From Anianabacter salinae (GTDB lineage: Bacteria > Pseudomonadota > Alphaproteobacteria > Rhodobacterales > Rhodobacteraceae): a DNA stretch of 64,000 nucleotides. Location: NCBI RefSeq assembly GCF_019061145.1, contig NZ_JAHQZS010000005.1, positions 124,001 to 188,000 of the forward strand, in the 5' to 3' direction. The notes beneath the pieces are model-generated. The model searched no databases. It was not told the DNA's origin and saw only the letters and a program-made list of their open reading frames with translations. Of this stretch, positions 46,272 through 56,470 are shown in pieces. Position 1 is the stretch's first letter, and every line of letters begins with the position of its first letter. Both the position numbers and the translations under genes were made by a program.

Positions 46272-46901
46272 ATGACCAGAGGCGGACGCACGAAAGAGAC
46301 GGACGACCCGGAACGTCGCTGCATCGCCACCGGCGAGGTCCAGCCAAAGGCCGGGCTGATCCGGTTCGTGGTCGGCCCTGACAATTCGATCGTCCCCGAC
46401 ATTGCCGGCAAATTGCCGGGTCGGGGCATCTGGGTCGCGGCGGATCGCGCCGCGCTGGAGCTGGCGGTCAAGCGCAAGCTGTTCGCGCGCGGTGCCAAAA
46501 AGGCGGTCGAGGTGCCGGACGGTCTGGTCGATCTGGTCGAAAGACTGGTGACGTCGCGGCTGATCAACCTGATCTCGCTGGCCCGCAAGTCGGGCCGCGC
46601 GGTGGCCGGGTACGAAAAGGTAAAGGACTGGTTAGGCAAGGAAGAAGCCCGTGTCCTGATCCAGGCCTCCGACGGATCGGAGCGTGGAAAGAGCAAGTTG
46701 AGCACGCCTTACAAGGGCGTGTTCATCGGGGTCCTGACGGCCTCGGAATTGGGTTTGGCATTCGGGCGCGATCATGTGATACATGGCGCGCTTGCGGCTG
46801 GCGGACTCACCCAACGTGTTGTAGAGGAAGCCGCGCGGCTCAAGGGCTTGCGCGCATCGGACGGGTCGAAACCCGCCGGGAAGGATACGAAGACTTCATG
46901 A
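46272..46901 (+). CDS. YlxR/L7Ae-type RNA-binding protein
   Basis: The 209-residue protein fuses a YlxR domain ([49 protein letters not shown], split; about 14-65) to an L7Ae-like RNA-binding segment ([22 protein letters not shown] onward). The domain pair is typical of the nusA-infB operon in alphaproteobacteria and likely acts in ribosome or translation control. Its stop overlaps infB by four bases (ATGA). Confidence 0.9.
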   Translation: MTRGGRTKETDDPERRCIATGEVQPKAGLIRFVVGPDNSIVPDIAGKLPGRGIWVAADRAALELAVKRKLFARGAKKAVEVPDGLVDLVERLVTSRLINLISLARKSGRAVAGYEKVKDWLGKEEARVLIQASDGSERGKSKLSTPYKGVFIGVLTASELGLAFGRDHVIHGALAAGGLTQRVVEEAARLKGLRASDGSKPAGKDTKTS

Positions 46902-49411
46902 GCGATACAGACGGCAAGAAAACCCTCGGCCTTCGTGGCGGCCCGCGTTCCGGTAACGTGAAGCAAAGTTTCAGCCACGGACGGACCAAGAACGTCGTGG
47001 TGGAAACGAAGCGCAAGCGCGTGGTCGTGCCAAAGCCCAGCGGCTCCAAGCCCGGGGCCGGTGGCGGCACGCAGGGTGGTGATCCGTCCAAGCGTCCCGC
47101 CGGCATTTCCGACGCGGAACTCGAACGCCGCATGAAGGCACTTTCGCTCGCCAAAGCGCGCGAAGCGGATGAAGCCGTTCAGCGTGCCGCAGACGAAAAG
47201 GCGCGCGACGAAGAGCGCCAGCGTCGCCGCGACGAGATCGAAGCCAAGGAACGCGAAGAGCGTGAGCGCGAAGAGGCGCTGAAGGCCAAGGTCGAGGAAG
47301 AGCAGCGCGAAAAGCGCGAAGCTGAAGAGCGCAAGGCAGCGACCGCCAAGAAGGCCGCCGCGCCCGCCGCACCCGAAGCCAAGCCCGCCGATCCCGCAGA
47401 GGCCCAGGCCGCTGCAGAGCGCGGTGGCCTCAAGCCTGCGCGCAAACCCGACCGCGAGCGGACGGATGACAAGCGCGACGCCAAGACCGCCAAGGGCGGC
47501 GAGCGTGACAACCGCCGTTCCGGCAAGCTGACGCTGAACCAGGCGCTTGCGGGCGGCGAAGGCGGTCGCCAGCGGTCGATGGCCGCGATGAAGCGCAAGC
47601 AGGAACGCCAGCGCCAGAAGGCGATGGGCGGCCATGCCGAGCGCGAGAAGGTCGTGCGCGACGTTCAGCTGCCCGAAGCCATCGTTGTGTCCGAGCTGGC
47701 CAACCGCATGGCCGAACGGTCTGCGGATGTCGTGAAGGCACTGATGCAGAACGGCATGATGGTCACCCAGAACCAGGTGATCGACGCCGATACGGCGGAA
47801 CTGATCATCGAGGAATTCGGCCACCGCGTCGTGCGCGTGTCCGAATCGGACGTCGAGCAGGTGATCGAGGCGACCGAGGACCGGGCAGACGATCTCAAGC
47901 CGCGTCCGCCGGTCATCACGATCATGGGTCACGTCGACCACGGCAAGACCTCGTTGCTGGATGCGATCCGCAAGACCAAGGTCGTCGCGGGCGAAGCGGG
48001 CGGGATCACGCAGCACATCGGCGCCTATCAGGTTACGGCCGACAACGGCGCGACGCTGACGTTCCTCGACACCCCCGGCCACGCGGCGTTCACGTCGATG
48101 CGGTCGCGCGGTGCACAGGTGACGGACATCGTCGTTCTGGTGGTTGCCGCCGATGACGCGGTGATGCCGCAGACCATCGAGGCGATCAATCACGCCAAGG
48201 CCGCCAAGGTTCCGATGATCGTTGCGATCAACAAGATCGACAGGCCCGCCGCGAATCCCGACAAGGTGCGCACGGACCTTCTTCAGCAAGAGATCATCGT
48301 CGAGAAACTGTCCGGCGACGTGCAGGACGTCGAGGTTTCGGCTCTCACCGGCCACGGCCTCGATACCCTGCTTGAAGCGATCGCTCTGCAGGCCGAGATC
48401 CTCGAGCTCAAGGCCAACCCCGACCGTGCCGCCCAAGGCGCGGTGATCGAGGCGCAGCTTGACGTGGGCCGCGGCCCCGTCGCGACGGTCCTCGTGCAGC
48501 ACGGCACCCTTCGCCAGGGCGACATCTTTGTCGTCGGCGAACAGTGGGGCAAGGTGCGCGCGATGGAGAACGACCAGGGCGCCCGCGTCAAGGAAGCTGG
48601 CCCCTCGGTTCCCGTCGAGGTGCTTGGCCTCAACGGCACGCCCGAGGCGGGCGACGTTCTGAACGTCGTCGAGACCGAGGCGCAGGCCCGCGAGATCGCC
48701 GAGTATCGTCATCAGCAGTCGAAGAACAAGCGCGCCGCAGCCGGTGCCGCGACGTCGCTTGAACAGCTGATGCAGAAGGCCAAGGACGACCAGACGGTTT
48801 CCGAGATGCCGATTGTCGTCAAGGCGGACGTGCAAGGCTCGGCCGAGGCGATCGTCCAGGCGATGGAGAAGATCGGCAACGACGAGGTGCGCGTCCGAGT
48901 GCTGCACTCGGGTGTCGGCGCGATCACCGAATCCGACATCGGACTGGCCGAAGCGTCGGGTGCGCCGGTGTTCGGATTCAACGTCCGCGCCAATGCGACG
49001 GCCCGGAACACGGCGAACCAGAAGGGCGTGGAAATCCGCTATTACAGCGTGATCTACGATCTTGTGGATGACGTGAAGGCGGCGGCCAGCGGCTTGCTGT
49101 CGAATGAGATCCGCGAGAACTTCATTGGCTACGCCGAGATCCGCGAAGTCTTCAAGGTGTCGGGAGTTGGCAAGGTCGCCGGGTGCCTCGTCACCGAGGG
49201 CGTCGCCCGACGGTCCGCCGGTGTCCGGCTTCTGCGCGACAACGTGGTGATCCACGAAGGCACGCTGAAGACGCTCAAGCGCTTCAAGGACGAAGTGGCC
49301 GAGGTTCAGTCCGGTCAGGAATGCGGCATGGCGTTCGAGAACTACGACGACGTGCGCCCGAAGGACGTGATCGAGATATTCACCCGCGAAGAGGTCGAGC
49401 GCTCGCTCTGA
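46898..49411 (+). CDS. infB: Translation initiation factor IF-2
   Basis: IF-2 is the GTPase that brings initiator tRNA to the 30S subunit. The 837-residue protein has a long charged, alanine-rich N-terminal region (1-260) including several KRE-rich coiled segments. The G domain has [16 protein letters not shown] (about 338-353), DTPGHAAF and [12 protein letters not shown]. The C-terminal domains follow ([41 protein letters not shown]). The last gene of the rimP-nusA operon, followed by a terminator. Confidence 0.98.
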   Translation: MSDTDGKKTLGLRGGPRSGNVKQSFSHGRTKNVVVETKRKRVVVPKPSGSKPGAGGGTQGGDPSKRPAGISDAELERRMKALSLAKAREADEAVQRAADEKARDEERQRRRDEIEAKEREEREREEALKAKVEEEQREKREAEERKAATAKKAAAPAAPEAKPADPAEAQAAAERGGLKPARKPDRERTDDKRDAKTAKGGERDNRRSGKLTLNQALAGGEGGRQRSMAAMKRKQERQRQKAMGGHAEREKVVRDVQLPEAIVVSELANRMAERSADVVKALMQNGMMVTQNQVIDADTAELIIEEFGHRVVRVSESDVEQVIEATEDRADDLKPRPPVITIMGHVDHGKTSLLDAIRKTKVVAGEAGGITQHIGAYQVTADNGATLTFLDTPGHAAFTSMRSRGAQVTDIVVLVVAADDAVMPQTIEAINHAKAAKVPMIVAINKIDRPAANPDKVRTDLLQQEIIVEKLSGDVQDVEVSALTGHGLDTLLEAIALQAEILELKANPDRAAQGAVIEAQLDVGRGPVATVLVQHGTLRQGDIFVVGEQWGKVRAMENDQGARVKEAGPSVPVEVLGLNGTPEAGDVLNVVETEAQAREIAEYRHQQSKNKRAAAGAATSLEQLMQKAKDDQTVSEMPIVVKADVQGSAEAIVQAMEKIGNDEVRVRVLHSGVGAITESDIGLAEASGAPVFGFNVRANATARNTANQKGVEIRYYSVIYDLVDDVKAAASGLLSNEIRENFIGYAEIREVFKVSGVGKVAGCLVTEGVARRSAGVRLLRDNVVIHEGTLKTLKRFKDEVAEVQSGQECGMAFENYDDVRPKDVIEIFTREEVERSL

Positions 49412-49436
49412 GTTCAGCAAACCGCAAACGAACAAA

Positions 49437-49460
49437 GGGAGCGCAGCGCGCCCCCTTTTT
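49437..49460 (+). terminator. Terminator after infB
   Basis: GGGAGCGC (49437-49444) pairs with GCGCCCCC (49448-49455), one mismatch, and is followed by TTTTT. Confidence 0.85.
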
Positions 49461-49489
49461 CATGTCTGCTGGCGATGCAGGATACGCGA

Positions 49490-49630
49490 TCAGGCGGCGC
49501 TGACCTGACCCGCAGGACGTCCGGCGATCGTCTTGTTGTCCAGCCGGACCACGATCCGTCCGTCCGGAAGGGCGCGCACGAACTGGCCCTGAACTGAGAT
49601 ACAACTACCGATTACAACAGTCCGAACCAT
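49490..49630 (-). CDS. Small conserved-looking protein, 46 residues
   Basis: The product MVRTVVIGSCISVQGQFVRALPDGRIVVRLDNKTIAGRPAGQVSAA (described in parts) has alternating beta-strand character, QGQFVRALPDGRIVVRL and NKTIAGRPA, like a tiny SH3/OB barrel. GGGAG sits eight bases before the ATG. It lies alone between the infB terminator and mutT. I recall similar short proteins near infB in Rhodobacterales but know no function. A longer frame to 49717 lacks this ribosome site. Confidence 0.65.
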   Translation of the reverse strand: MVRTVVIGSCISVQGQFVRALPDGRIVVRLDNKTIAGRPAGQVSAA

Positions 49631-49741
49631 AGCAGCGACTCCCGCGTAAGTTGATGAGATTCGAGTCATACACAAATAGTCCGCATTTTCATCAGACTTT
49701 TGTCTGGCTCGCCGCAATTTCGCCCGAAAGTATGATGTGCC

Positions 49742-50140
49742 CTAAAGCCAATCGCGCAGAATCGGGATCAACGGCACATCCGCAGGCGGCATGGGGTAGT
49801 CGCGCAGACGCTGCGGCGCCACCCAGGCGAGGGTCTGGCCTTCGCGTGGCTCGGGGATGCCTTGCCACTTTCGGCAGGCGAACAGCGGCATCAGCAGATG
49901 AAACGTCTCGTAGGCGTGCGAGGCGAACGTCAGCGGGGCAAGGCAGGATGACCATGTGTCGATCCCCAGTTCTTCCCTCAATTCACGGATCAGCGCGTGT
50001 TCCGGCGTCTCTCCGGCTTCGACCTTGCCGCCCGGAAACTCCCACAGACCCGCCATCGACTTGCCTTCGGGGCGCTGCGCCAGAAGAACGCGGCCGTCCG
50101 CGTCGATCAGCGCGACGGCCGCGACAAGAACGATCTTCAC
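49742..50140 (-). CDS. mutT: 8-oxo-dGTP diphosphatase MutT
   Basis: MutT cleans oxidised guanine nucleotides. The 132-residue Nudix protein has [35 protein letters not shown], split (Nudix box about 35-57), the usual MutT-like form. It is the last gene of the ppiC-argJ-mutT leftward operon and overlaps argJ by four bases (ATGA). Confidence 0.92.
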   Translation of the reverse strand: MKIVLVAAVALIDADGRVLLAQRPEGKSMAGLWEFPGGKVEAGETPEHALIRELREELGIDTWSSCLAPLTFASHAYETFHLLMPLFACRKWQGIPEPREGQTLAWVAPQRLRDYPMPPADVPLIPILRDWL

Positions 50141-51483
50141 GACCGGTAATCGGCGTTTATGTCGATGTAGCGGTGCGTCAGATCGCAGGTCCAGACCGTG
50201 GATTTGCCGTTGCCGACGCCAAGATCGACCGAGATCACCAGTTCTTGTTGTTTCATGTAGGCCGCGCCGTCCGCCTCGGCGTAGTCGGGCGACCGCCAGC
50301 CCTTTTCGGCAACCAGGATGTCGCCAAAGCGGATCGACAGCGTGTCGCGGTCAGCCTTGGCTCCGGATTTTCCGACGGCGGCGACGATGCGGCCCCAGTT
50401 GGGGTCTTCGCCCGCGATGGCGGTCTTGACCAGCGGAGAGTTTGCGATGGACAGACCGACGGTCTTTGCGTCCGCCGCGCTTGCCGCGCCGGTCACGCGG
50501 ATTTCCACGAACTTGGTCGCGCCTTCGCCGTCGCGCACAACCTGATGCGCAAGGTTCATCATCACCTCGCCCAGCGCGCCTTTGAACGCCTTGAACGACG
50601 CGCTGCGCCCGTCGCCGATCTGCGCCCCGGCGCCGGTCGCCGCAACCAGCAGCGTGTCGGAGGTCGAGATGTCGCTGTCCACGGTGATGCAGTTGAACGT
50701 CGTGTCGGTCAGCTGGGTCACCGCACGCTGAAGGGCGGCGCGCTGAATCTTCGCGTCGGTGAAGATGTAGACCAGCATCGTGCCCATGTTGGGCGCGATC
50801 ATGCCCGACCCCTTGGCGATGCCCGCGATGCTGACGGTCTCGCCGTCCACGTCGATCGTCGCAGAGGCGCCCTTGGGGAAGGTGTCGGTGGTCATGATGG
50901 CACGGGCCGTGTCGGCGATGCCGCCGTCGGTCAGCCCGGCCTTGAGGTCCTCGATTTTCGCGGTGATGCGGTCATGCGGCAGCGGCTCGCCTATCACGCC
51001 GGTCGAGGATGAGAAGACGCGCGCCTCGGGCAAGCCGAGCGTGTCCGCAACAGCACCGGTGACGGCGCGCACAGCATCGACGCCGCCAGCGCCGGTAAAG
51101 GCGTTGGCGTTGCCGGAGTTGACGATGATCGCCGCCCCGTCACCGCCCTTGCCGCCGATCTTGGCCTCGCAGTCGAGAACCGGCGCGGCGCGTGTGGCCG
51201 AGCGGGTGAAGGTGCCCGCCATCACCGTGCCGGGCGCAAGTTCCATCAGTGTGACATCGGTGCGGTTCTTGTAGCGCACGCCAGCCGATCCGCTGGCAAA
51301 GCGCGCGCCCCGGATCACCGGAAGATCCGGGAACTTTTCCGGGGCGAGCGGCGAGATGTTGGTGTTCTTGGCAGGCGCTGCCGCCATGTCCGCGAGCGGC
51401 GAGGCCACCACCGATCCAAGCTTTTTCTTCGTCTTCTTCAGCTTCTTCTGAAGCGTCTTGATCGTCTCGGATTTCTTGGCCAT
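50137..51483 (-). CDS. argJ: Bifunctional glutamate N-acetyltransferase / amino-acid N-acetyltransferase ArgJ
   Basis: ArgJ recycles the acetyl group in arginine synthesis and self-cleaves at a conserved threonine. The core has [34 protein letters not shown], split, and the autoprocessing/active region [22 protein letters not shown] (Thr preceding MLV). The protein begins with a lysine-rich, coiled N-terminal extension ([21 protein letters not shown]) that I do not expect in most ArgJ proteins. A GGAG site precedes the ATG at 51483; a shorter start at 51387 ([16 protein letters not shown]) has no ribosome site. It is coupled to mutT. Confidence 0.93.
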   Translation of the reverse strand: MAKKSETIKTLQKKLKKTKKKLGSVVASPLADMAAAPAKNTNISPLAPEKFPDLPVIRGARFASGSAGVRYKNRTDVTLMELAPGTVMAGTFTRSATRAAPVLDCEAKIGGKGGDGAAIIVNSGNANAFTGAGGVDAVRAVTGAVADTLGLPEARVFSSSTGVIGEPLPHDRITAKIEDLKAGLTDGGIADTARAIMTTDTFPKGASATIDVDGETVSIAGIAKGSGMIAPNMGTMLVYIFTDAKIQRAALQRAVTQLTDTTFNCITVDSDISTSDTLLVAATGAGAQIGDGRSASFKAFKGALGEVMMNLAHQVVRDGEGATKFVEIRVTGAASAADAKTVGLSIANSPLVKTAIAGEDPNWGRIVAAVGKSGAKADRDTLSIRFGDILVAEKGWRSPDYAEADGAAYMKQQELVISVDLGVGNGKSTVWTCDLTHRYIDINADYRS

Positions 51484-51504
51484 CGCCCGGGGCTCCGTAA
51501 AGGG

Positions 51505-52371
51505 TTACTGCGACAGCAACTCTAGATTGGAAAGCACCGACGGGTCGAGATCGCCGATTTCGGCACGCTCCACCTCTGCTGCGGCAGTGATCTCTTCCAC
51601 CTTGGCGGCCACGGCCTGTTCGCGCAATTGCGCCTCGATCTCGGGACGCAGCTCGTCCAGCGACGGCGCTTCGGCGGTCCGGGTCTCGTTCAGCTTGATG
51701 ACGTGCCAGCCGAACTGGGTCTGAACGGGGCCTGCGACATCGCCGGGCTCCATACCCTGAACGGCCTCGTCAAAGGGCTGCACCATCATGCCGGGGCCGA
51801 ACCAGCCAAGCGCGCCGCCGTTGGGGCCGGAGGGTCCGGTCGAATGCTCTTTCGCCAGCTCGGCAAAGTCGGCGTCGCCCTGGGCCTGCTCGACCAGCGT
51901 CTGCGCTTCTTCCTCGGTCTCGACGAGGATGTGCGCGGCATTGTATTCGGTGCTGCCTTCGAACTCGGCAATAGCTGCTTCATAGGCCTGCTGCACCGCC
52001 TCGTCGGTCACAGCGCCCTCGGCGGCGTCATTCACGACATCTTGTGCCAGAAGCGCCCGGCGCTCGTTCTCGACGCGCAACTCGACGGCGCGCGGCGCCT
52101 CGGTCACGGTATCAGCCATCGCGGTCTGGCGGATCAGCTGCTCCAGAACCCCGTCGAACAGGACGTCATCGGGAAGCTCCTGATACTGCTGCGGCAGTTG
52201 CGATTTCAGGGCGATCATGTGCCCCAGCGTGATGTCTGTGCCGTTCACGGTCGCCAGAACCATCGCAGGATCGGCGGTGGCCGCTTCGGTGGCGGTGTCC
52301 TGGGCAAAGGTCGGCGTGGCAAGGCCAAGCGCAAGCGCGGTTCCCAGCTTCAGGGCGGTGCGGATGGGCAT
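51505..52371 (-). CDS. Peptidylprolyl isomerase, parvulin/PpiC type, exported
   Basis: The 288-residue protein has a signal peptide (MPIRTALKLGTALALGLATPTFAQ) and a C-terminal parvulin domain (AAHILVETEEEAQTLVEQ, GPSGPNGGALGWFGPGMMVQPFDEAV, GWHVIKLNETR). The SurA/PrsA-like N-domain is helical. It helps fold envelope proteins in the periplasm. AAGGAA precedes the ATG at 52371. It is the first gene of the leftward unit with argJ and mutT, divergent from secA. Confidence 0.92.
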   Translation of the reverse strand: MPIRTALKLGTALALGLATPTFAQDTATEAATADPAMVLATVNGTDITLGHMIALKSQLPQQYQELPDDVLFDGVLEQLIRQTAMADTVTEAPRAVELRVENERRALLAQDVVNDAAEGAVTDEAVQQAYEAAIAEFEGSTEYNAAHILVETEEEAQTLVEQAQGDADFAELAKEHSTGPSGPNGGALGWFGPGMMVQPFDEAVQGMEPGDVAGPVQTQFGWHVIKLNETRTAEAPSLDELRPEIEAQLREQAVAAKVEEITAAAEVERAEIGDLDPSVLSNLELLSQ

Positions 52372-52550
52372 CGTGATTTCCTTACGGTTGGGCCGCGTCG
52401 GTGCGCGACGTTGACACTGTTTCAGGCGCCCCTTACATCGCAAAGCGACGCAACGGGCCCGCATTCCGGACCCTACCTATGGGTCTGCCGGTAGGGCCGC
52501 AAGCCATCTGCCGACACGAACCTGTCAGATCGCATTCGCGCGGAGAAAAC

Positions 52551-55274
52551 ATGCTGGGTATCGGAACGATCGCCAAAAAGGTTTTTGGCACCCCGAACGA
52601 CCGCAAGATCAAGTCGACCCGGCCGCTCGTCGAGAAGATCAACGCGCTGGAGCCCGAGTTCGAGGCGCTGAGCGATCAGGGTCTGAAGGACAAGACCGAG
52701 GAATTCGTCGGCCGCATCGCGAACGGCGAGAGCCTTGACGCGATCCTGCCCGAAGCCTTTGCCAACTGCCGCGAGGCCGCGCGCCGCGCGCTGGGCCTGC
52801 GCGCGTTTGACGTGCAGCTTGTCGGCGGCATCTGCCTGCACGAAGGCAACATCGCCGAGATGAAGACGGGCGAGGGCAAGACGCTGGTTGCGACCTTCCC
52901 CGCCTATCTGAACGCGCTGACCAAGCGCGGCGTCCACATCGTCACGGTGAACGATTATCTGGCGAAACGCGACGCGGAATGGATGAGCAAGGTCTACGGC
53001 GCGCTGGGCCTGACCACCGGCGTCGTCTATCCGCAGCAGCCCGAGGCCGAGAAGAAACAGGCCTACGCTTGCGATGTCACCTACGCGACGAACAACGAGC
53101 TTGGGTTCGACTACCTGCGCGACAACATGAAGTCCCGGCTCGAGGACATGAGCCAGCGCGGGCATCACTATGCCATCGTCGACGAGGTGGACTCGATCCT
53201 GATCGACGAGGCGCGCACGCCGCTCATCATTTCCGGCCCGTCACAAGACCAGTCCGATCTGTATGTCAGCATCGACAAGCTGATCCCCGAGCTGACCGAA
53301 GAACACTACACCCTCGACGAAAAGACCCGGAACGTCACCTACACCGACGAGGGCAACGAGTTCCTCGAACAGCGCCTGCACGAGATGGGCATCCTTCCCG
53401 AGGGCCAGTCGCTTTACGAACCGGAATCGACCACCATCGTCCACCACGTCAACCAGGGCCTGCGCGCCCACAAGATGTTCCAGAAGGACAAGGACTATAT
53501 CGTCCGCGACAGCGAGGTCGTGCTGATCGACGAGTTCACTGGCCGGATGATGGCCGGACGGCGCCTGTCCGACGGTCTGCATCAGGCGATCGAAGCCAAG
53601 GAAGACTGCAAGATCCAGCCCGAGAACGTCACGCTCGCCTCTGTCACCTTCCAGAACTATTTCCGCCTCTATTCCAAGCTGGCGGGGATGACCGGCACGG
53701 CATCGACCGAGGCCGAGGAGTTCATGGAAATTTACGGCCTTGGCGTGGTCGAGGTTCCGACGAACCGCCCCATTGCACGGCAGGATGACAACGATCTTGT
53801 GTTCCGCACCGCAGCCGAGAAGTTCGCCTCGATTGTGGAACAGATCCGCAAGGCGAACGAAAAGGGCCAGCCGGTTCTTGTCGGCACCACGTCCATCGAC
53901 AAATCCGAGATGCTGTCGGCGCTTCTGACCAAGGAAGGCGTGCCGCACAACGTGTTGAACGCGCGCCAGCACGAGAAAGAGGCGCAGATCGTCGCTGACG
54001 CGGGCAAGCCCGGCATGGTCACGATCGCAACGAACATGGCCGGGCGCGGCACCGACATCCAGCTTGGCGGCAACGTCGAGATGAAGGTGTTCGAGGCGCT
54101 GGCCGCCGATCCGAACGCGAACCCCGAAGAGCTGCGCAAGCGGATCGAGGCAGAGCACGAGGACGACAAGAAGAAGGTGCTGGAGGCGGGCGGCCTGTTC
54201 GTTCTGGCTACCGAACGCCACGAGAGTCGCCGCATCGACAACCAGCTGCGCGGTCGTTCAGGCCGTCAGGGCGATCCGGGGCGGTCGTCGTTCTACCTGT
54301 CGCTCGAAGACGACCTGATGCGGATCTTCGGGTCTGAACGGCTGGACAAGATGCTGACGACGCTGGGCCTCAAGGAAGGCGAAGCGATCGAACACCCTTG
54401 GGTGAACAAGTCGCTCGAGCGCGCGCAGGCCAAGGTCGAGGGGCGCAACTTCGACATCCGCAAACAGCTGTTGAAGTTCGACGACGTGATGAACGACCAG
54501 CGCAAGGTGATCTTTGGCCAGCGGCTTGAGATCATGGAAGCAGCCGACACCACCGAGATCGTCGAGGACATGCGTCATCAGGTGATCGACGATTTCGTCG
54601 ATGCCTACTGCCCGCCGAAATCCTACGCTGACCAGTGGGATGCCGAGGGCCTGCGCGGCGCGCTCATCGAAAAGCTGTCGATGGAAGCGGACGTGAACGC
54701 CTGGGCCGAAGAAGAGGGCGTCGATCAGGACGAGATCAAGGAACGGCTTTGCGCGCATTCCGACGAGATGATGGCCGCCAAGGCCGAACAGTTCGGCGCC
54801 GACACGTTCCGCAACATCGAAAAGCAGATCATCCTTCAGACCATCGACCAGAAGTGGCAGGACCACCTTAAGATGCTGGAGCATCTGCGCTCGGTCGTGG
54901 GCTTCCGCGGCTATGCGCAGCGTGATCCGCTGAACGAGTACAAGACCGAGGCGTTCCAGCTGTTCGAGTCGATGCTCGACGGGCTGCGGGTGGATGTCTC
55001 GACCAAGCTGTCGCAGATCCGTCCGATGACGGAAGAAGAACGCGCTGCGATGCTCAAGCAGATTTCCGACCAGCAGGAGCAGATGCGCCGCGCCGCTGAA
55101 CCGGCCCAGCCTGAACCCGTTGGCGCGGGTGCCGCTGCCCCCGCCGATCCGTCCTCTGCCGTCGCCGGTTTCGACGAGACCAACCCGACGACCTGGGGAA
55201 ATCCGGGCCGCAACGACAGCTGCCCTTGCGGATCTGGCAAGAAGTTCAAGCACTGTCACGGTCAGCTCGCCTGA
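52551..55274 (+). CDS. secA: Preprotein translocase ATPase SecA
   Basis: SecA drives Sec-dependent export. The 907-residue protein has the Walker [18 protein letters not shown] (about 104-120), [12 protein letters not shown], the helicase motifs [10 protein letters not shown] and [10 protein letters not shown], and the C-terminal zinc/SecB-binding region [17 protein letters not shown]. The ATG at 52551 is preceded by GGAG. It is followed by a perfect 10-bp inverted repeat. The next gene, an anchored protein of unknown function, starts 100 bases later. Confidence 0.98.
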   Translation: MLGIGTIAKKVFGTPNDRKIKSTRPLVEKINALEPEFEALSDQGLKDKTEEFVGRIANGESLDAILPEAFANCREAARRALGLRAFDVQLVGGICLHEGNIAEMKTGEGKTLVATFPAYLNALTKRGVHIVTVNDYLAKRDAEWMSKVYGALGLTTGVVYPQQPEAEKKQAYACDVTYATNNELGFDYLRDNMKSRLEDMSQRGHHYAIVDEVDSILIDEARTPLIISGPSQDQSDLYVSIDKLIPELTEEHYTLDEKTRNVTYTDEGNEFLEQRLHEMGILPEGQSLYEPESTTIVHHVNQGLRAHKMFQKDKDYIVRDSEVVLIDEFTGRMMAGRRLSDGLHQAIEAKEDCKIQPENVTLASVTFQNYFRLYSKLAGMTGTASTEAEEFMEIYGLGVVEVPTNRPIARQDDNDLVFRTAAEKFASIVEQIRKANEKGQPVLVGTTSIDKSEMLSALLTKEGVPHNVLNARQHEKEAQIVADAGKPGMVTIATNMAGRGTDIQLGGNVEMKVFEALAADPNANPEELRKRIEAEHEDDKKKVLEAGGLFVLATERHESRRIDNQLRGRSGRQGDPGRSSFYLSLEDDLMRIFGSERLDKMLTTLGLKEGEAIEHPWVNKSLERAQAKVEGRNFDIRKQLLKFDDVMNDQRKVIFGQRLEIMEAADTTEIVEDMRHQVIDDFVDAYCPPKSYADQWDAEGLRGALIEKLSMEADVNAWAEEEGVDQDEIKERLCAHSDEMMAAKAEQFGADTFRNIEKQIILQTIDQKWQDHLKMLEHLRSVVGFRGYAQRDPLNEYKTEAFQLFESMLDGLRVDVSTKLSQIRPMTEEERAAMLKQISDQQEQMRRAAEPAQPEPVGAGAAAPADPSSAVAGFDETNPTTWGNPGRNDSCPCGSGKKFKHCHGQLA

Positions 55275-55282
55275 GCCAACTC

Positions 55283-55308
55283 GGCAAACAGGTTTTTGCC
55301 TGTTTGCC
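55283..55308. terminator. Perfect hairpin after secA
   Basis: GGCAAACAGG (55283-55292) and CCTGTTTGCC (55299-55308) form a 10-bp perfect stem with a TTTTTG loop. No T-run follows, so it may stabilise the mRNA end or be a weak terminator. Confidence 0.65.
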
Positions 55309-55374
55309 ACAAGATCGGCCCAATTCGGTGCCACTGTTTCCGGAAAGAGATCGCAAGCGATCCCGGAGACAGGC

Positions 55375-56451
55375 ATGGACACGACAAAAATGATTACCGC
55401 CGGGGGCACGATCCTGGCCTCTGTCGCAACGGTCGGGCTGATGGTCTGGCAAGAGGCGCAGGCGTCCCGCTACGACGCCATTGGCGAGGCATCCGAAACC
55501 GCCGCGCCCCCGCCCGCGCAAGCGACATTGTTGCCGTCGGTGTCGTCGATCCTGGTGCAAGAGGCCCCTGCACCAGAACCCGCACCGACCGTGACCCTGG
55601 CCTCGCTGGAACCCGCGTCGGTCGTTCCGCAGAGACCAGAGACAGCCCTGGCGCCGGTTCTCGACCCCGCGCCCGAAGACATGGCAACGCTGGACACCAG
55701 CATCGCAGCACCCGATGCGCCGCCGGTGGTGACGACGGAAACCCCCGCGCCCAACATGACCGAGGCCGAGATGTGCGCGCCCGTGCTGACCGCAGATGCG
55801 CGCCCCGCCGGGATCGCCGCCCTGACCCTCAGCGCGCCTTGCCATGAAAGCCAGCCGATCACCGTCGAGCATGCTGGCCTGACCTATTCAGACCGGACGA
55901 GCGACCTTGGCACCTATTCCGTGCGCCTGCCGGTCCTGTCCTCGCCCGCCGAAATCCGCATCACCTTCCCGGACGGTGAGCAGACCGACGTTACTCTGGA
56001 CGTGCCGGACCTTGGCAGCATCGACCGGGTCGCCCTGCAATGGAGCGGCGAAACCGGCCTGTCGCTGCATGCGTTCGAACTTGGTGCGGGATATGATGAT
56101 GCGGGCCACGTCTGGATTGAGAATGCGCGGGACGCGGACCATGCCGTTGGCGGACGCGGCGGGTTCTTCACCGCCCTTGGCGACGGCACGGGCCTGACCC
56201 CGAAGACGGTCAACATCTACACCTATCCCGCCGACATGGCCGTTCAGGACGGTGTCATCCGCCTGTCCGTCGAGGCGGAAGTCACCTTGCAGTCCTGTGG
56301 CCGCGATGTTTCGGGCGAAAGCTTTCAACGCGACGAGAACGGTGTGTTCCAGCCGATGACCATTACCTTGTCGATGCCGGGATGTGATGCGGTCGGGGAA
56401 TATCTCGTCTTGAAAAACCTCCTGCGAGACATGAAGGTCGCCTCCAACTGA
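55375..56451 (+). CDS. Membrane-anchored protein of unknown function (secA-linked)
   Basis: I do not recognise a functional family. The 358-residue protein begins with a hydrophobic anchor (MITAGGTILASVATVGLMVW, about residues 6-25). It continues with a proline/alanine-rich linker (about 45-130; PAPEPAPTV, PDAPPVVTTETPAPN) and a C-terminal beta-rich domain (about 135-358) with paired cysteines (MCAPVL, SAPCHE, LQSCGRD, SMPGCDA). It is in the same direction as secA and 19 bases before the PBP-OmpA fusion. Relatives are sometimes labelled translocase because of position, but no sequence motif supports that. Confidence 0.7.
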   Translation: MDTTKMITAGGTILASVATVGLMVWQEAQASRYDAIGEASETAAPPPAQATLLPSVSSILVQEAPAPEPAPTVTLASLEPASVVPQRPETALAPVLDPAPEDMATLDTSIAAPDAPPVVTTETPAPNMTEAEMCAPVLTADARPAGIAALTLSAPCHESQPITVEHAGLTYSDRTSDLGTYSVRLPVLSSPAEIRITFPDGEQTDVTLDVPDLGSIDRVALQWSGETGLSLHAFELGAGYDDAGHVWIENARDADHAVGGRGGFFTALGDGTGLTPKTVNIYTYPADMAVQDGVIRLSVEAEVTLQSCGRDVSGESFQRDENGVFQPMTITLSMPGCDAVGEYLVLKNLLRDMKVASN

Positions 56452-56470
56452 CGAGGGGACTTCGGGGGGT

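Noticed and set aside
46772-49435. Long open frame antisense to infB (about 887 codons)
   Set aside because: Shadow of infB; it has no recognisable domain and overlaps the certain IF-2 G domain.
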